From assembly GCA_964503615.1 (NCBI GenBank), contig CAZDBA010000197.1, forward strand, positions 1 to 7,722: DNA of 7,722 nucleotides. The letters are read 5' to 3'. Shown in pieces: positions 6,001 through 7,722 of this stretch. The notes below the pieces were generated by a model, which ran no database searches, had not been told where the DNA came from, and saw only the letters and a list, made by a program, of their open reading frames with translations. Each line of letters starts with the position of its first letter. Position 1 is the stretch's first letter. Source of the DNA: CAZDBA01 sp964503615. GTDB taxonomy: Bacteria; Planctomycetota; Planctomycetia; Pirellulales; Pirellulaceae. A program made the position numbers and the translations under genes.

Positions 6001-6087
6001 GAAAGCCTCAAGCAGGCGGTCGAAGCCAAATTGAAACTTGACGGTGGAAACCTAATTAGCCAACACTTCTTCGATTCTCAAATGTAA
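6001..6087 (+). pseudogene. Decayed double-glycine peptide remnant directly behind the 60-aa gene
   Basis: Immediately after the TAA at 5998-6000 the same frame stays open for 28 codons to TAA 6085-6087, with no usable start codon. It reads ...VEAKLKLDGGNLISQ.... At DNA level 6022-6048 matches the leader of the 46-aa peptide gene (5345-5374) at 22 of 27 aligned bases by my count. The differences are two GAA to AAA changes, one lost codon before the GG, and others. This looks like the relic of another leader-peptide gene. Alternatively, stop readthrough would append it to the 60-aa peptide, but nothing in the sequence argues for this. It lies inside the terminator-bounded transcript. Confidence 0.5.
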
Positions 6088-6092
6088 ATCTC

Positions 6093-6127
6093 AAAGGGCG
6101 GTTCGATTTCGAACCGCCCTTTTTTTT
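6093..6127 (+). terminator. Strong intrinsic terminator closing the peptide cluster
   Basis: A perfect 13-bp arm AAAGGGCGGTTC (from 6093) plus a closing G pairs with CGAACCGCCCTTT (6110-6122) around the 4-base loop ATTT. Eight thymines follow (6120-6127). This ends the two-peptide transcript. Its stem centre, GGCGGTTCG, is the same as in the terminator at 5481-5510, suggesting that gene and terminator were duplicated together. Confidence 0.95.
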
Positions 6128-6450
6128 GCAATGTTTCAAAGTCTGGTTTCCATACATGTTGGTTTACTTTTTGTGATGATCATAATTTCGATCGCTTGAA
6201 ATAAGACTGTCAACATTGCATCAACTCGTTGCTGGCTGGCAAACGTTGGCGGGATCGACAGGGGTAAAATCTTCTTCAAAATGATTGGAAAAATAAACAG
6301 TAAAGGTACATGAATCGACTTTCATTGAATCGGTCACAACGGTACGCTTGACGCAAATTACTGATCAACAAACGGCTTGAATTTTGCCCGTGCTCTGAGC
6401 AAAATTTAATCGCCGATTTCAATAAGCCAAAAATATAGCCGGATCTAATT
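6128..6450 (+). promoter_or_regulatory. pckA upstream region without a gene; two overlapping inverted repeats
   Basis: No credible gene lies in these 323 bases; short frames such as one from ATG 6309 (13 codons) have no support. AATTTTGC (6380-6387) and GCAAAATT (6399-6406) form a perfect 8-bp inverted repeat. Overlapping it, TGCTCTGAGCA (6391-6401) is a 5-bp perfect inverted repeat around a central T. The two structures exclude each other in RNA, and in DNA the shorter one looks like an operator, 50-60 bp before the pckA start. Further upstream ATGATCAT (near 6176) and ATTTC...GAAAT are small palindromes. I could not assign a confident sigma-70 promoter. A GGA at 6441-6443 is the likely weak ribosome binding site. 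Confidence 0.4.
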
Positions 6451-7722
6451 ATGGCCACAGCCAATTCCCGAATCGCAGCAATTCAACGCGGCGAGTTTCC
6501 AAAAGGTCTTTTGCGAAACACTGTCCCTTCGCGACTTTACGAGGAAGCACTTCAGTACGACAACGGGACCATCACCAGTACGGGTGGACTTTCATCTCGT
6601 TCGGGAGAGAAAACTGGACGCAGCCCTAAAGACAAACGAATTGTTAAACAGGATAGCATCGACAAGGACATGTGGTGGGGCGATGTAAACATCCCGTTTT
6701 CAGAAGACTCATTCGAAAAATTGCGAGAGTCCGCGATTGAGTTCTTGGACGAGTGCCCACAGTTCTATGTGCTCGACGCGTTCGCTGGTTGGGATCCAGA
6801 CTGCCGTTTGAAGATTCGGGTCATTTGTTCGCGTGCGTACCACGCATTGTTTATGCACAACATGCTGATCCGGCCGACTGCCGATGAGCTGGCAGATTTT
6901 GGTGAACCGGATTATGTGATTTACAACGCTGGCCAGAAGAAAGCCGACCAGTCAGTCGAAGGGGTCGAATCAGATACTTGTGTTGCTCTGAATTTTGATC
7001 GCGGCGAAATGGTGATTCTTGGAACCGAGTATGCCGGCGAGATGAAGAAAGGCGTCTTCACGATCATGAATTACCTGATGCCTAAACGTGACATCCTCTC
7101 AATGCATTGCTCGTGTAACGTAGGAGAGCACAATGATGTTTCGCTGTTCTTTGGTCTGTCGGGGACGGGAAAGACAACTCTGTCTGCTGACCCCAGTCGT
7201 CCGCTGATCGGTGACGATGAACATTGTTGGACGGACGACGGCGTCTTTAATATCGAAGGCGGCTGTTACGCAAAGTGCATCAACCTCTCTGCCGAAAAAG
7301 AGCCGCAGATTTTTAACGCGATTCGGTTTGGTTCGGTCCTCGAGAATACGGTTCAGGACCCAGTCAGCCATGTCATCGATTACGACGATGTTTCCATTAC
7401 CCAAAACACGCGTTGCTCCTATCCAATCGAATATATCGACAACGCAAAAATCCCCTGCGTGACGGACTCGCCAAAAAACATTATCTTCCTCACGTGCGAT
7501 GCGTTTGGTGTTTTGCCTCCGGTTAGCAAGTTGAATTCGGCTCAGGCGATGTATCACTTCATTAGTGGTTACACTGCGAAGGTTGCCGGGACGGAGGTTG
7601 GCGTCAAAGATCCTGAAGCCACATTTTCAGCTTGTTTCGGCGCTGCGTTTTTGGCTTGGCATCCAACGAAGTATGCCGAATTGTTGGCCGAGAAAATGTT
7701 GACACACGGCTCAAGTGCTTGG
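6451..7722 (+). CDS. pckA: Phosphoenolpyruvate carboxykinase (ATP), 3' end outside the window
   Basis: The 424 visible codons contain no stop and run off the window edge; the family is about 530-540 aa, so roughly 80 percent is present. The enzyme converts oxaloacetate plus ATP to phosphoenolpyruvate, CO2 and ADP in gluconeogenesis, in the cytoplasm. The substrate-binding motif EKTGRSPKD (53-61, Arg57) is followed by GTEYAGEMKKGVFTIMNYLMP (191-211) with metal/substrate lysines 199-200, then His219 in MHCSCNVGE. The P-loop is GLSGTGKT (235-242). The family signature LIGDDEHCWTDDGVFNIEGG (252-271) has metal-binding Asp255/Asp256, and NTRCSYPIEYI (319-329) contains the expected Arg321. These are features of the ATP-type family rather than the GTP-type. 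All key residues visible are intact. The start at 6451 gives the usual N-terminus. It follows a terminator and its own leader, so it is transcribed separately from the peptide genes. Confidence 0.97.
   Translation, partial: MATANSRIAAIQRGEFPKGLLRNTVPSRLYEEALQYDNGTITSTGGLSSRSGEKTGRSPKDKRIVKQDSIDKDMWWGDVNIPFSEDSFEKLRESAIEFLDECPQFYVLDAFAGWDPDCRLKIRVICSRAYHALFMHNMLIRPTADELADFGEPDYVIYNAGQKKADQSVEGVESDTCVALNFDRGEMVILGTEYAGEMKKGVFTIMNYLMPKRDILSMHCSCNVGEHNDVSLFFGLSGTGKTTLSADPSRPLIGDDEHCWTDDGVFNIEGGCYAKCINLSAEKEPQIFNAIRFGSVLENTVQDPVSHVIDYDDVSITQNTRCSYPIEYIDNAKIPCVTDSPKNIIFLTCDAFGVLPPVSKLNSAQAMYHFISGYTAKVAGTEVGVKDPEATFSACFGAAFLAWHPTKYAELLAEKMLTHGSSAW

Noticed and set aside
6276..6464. Minus-strand 62-aa frame upstream of pckA
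   Set aside because: No ribosome binding site or recognisable features; it covers the pckA leader and start codon region.
7099..7557. Minus-strand 152-aa frame opposite pckA
   Set aside because: It is antisense to the P-loop and metal-binding region of pckA, which is conserved on the plus strand.

Overview
The window most likely comes from a planctomycete, probably a marine Pirellulales or Rhodopirellula-like bacterium. The clues are a secreted protein ending in the dockerin-type calcium-binding pair common on planctomycete exported proteins, a HisA isomerase of the type otherwise known from yeast and plants, generally weak Shine-Dalgarno sites, and an interspersed-looking intergenic repeat. 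This assignment is inference from gene content; no ribosomal RNA or marker gene is present.

Layout: 150-1376 (minus) encodes an exported protein with a glutamine-amidotransferase-like/DUF4350-like body and a C-terminal dockerin pair. Its upstream region carries a 9-bp direct repeat and, further out, an exact tandem duplication of a 35-bp hairpin-forming unit (1516-1585). 1614-4007 (minus) encodes an exported family 3 glycoside hydrolase. A 228-bp divergent intergenic region separates it from a eukaryotic-type hisA (4236-5009, plus). From about 5060 to 6130 there is a plus-strand cluster of very small genes: three intact peptide genes (46, 52 and 60 aa), each with a double-glycine leader of the form ELTExELELxxGG, and a glycine- or alanine-rich core. 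They are flanked by two decayed copies, one without an evident start codon just after hisA and one in frame behind the stop of the last intact gene. Two strong intrinsic terminators with related stems split the cluster into a single-gene unit and a two-gene unit. After a 323-bp leader region, 6451-7722 is the 5' four-fifths of an ATP-type phosphoenolpyruvate carboxykinase gene, cut by the window edge.

How the genes fit together: the hydrolase and the dockerin protein look like envelope or extracellular functions for glycan use; HisA and PckA are housekeeping enzymes of histidine synthesis and gluconeogenesis. The double-glycine peptide cluster is the accessory and most interesting part. It looks like a multi-peptide bacteriocin or secreted-signal locus whose peptides share both a leader and a short C-terminal motif ending in lysine. 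No C39-peptidase ABC transporter, modification enzyme or immunity gene is recognisable in the window, so the export partner would have to be elsewhere.
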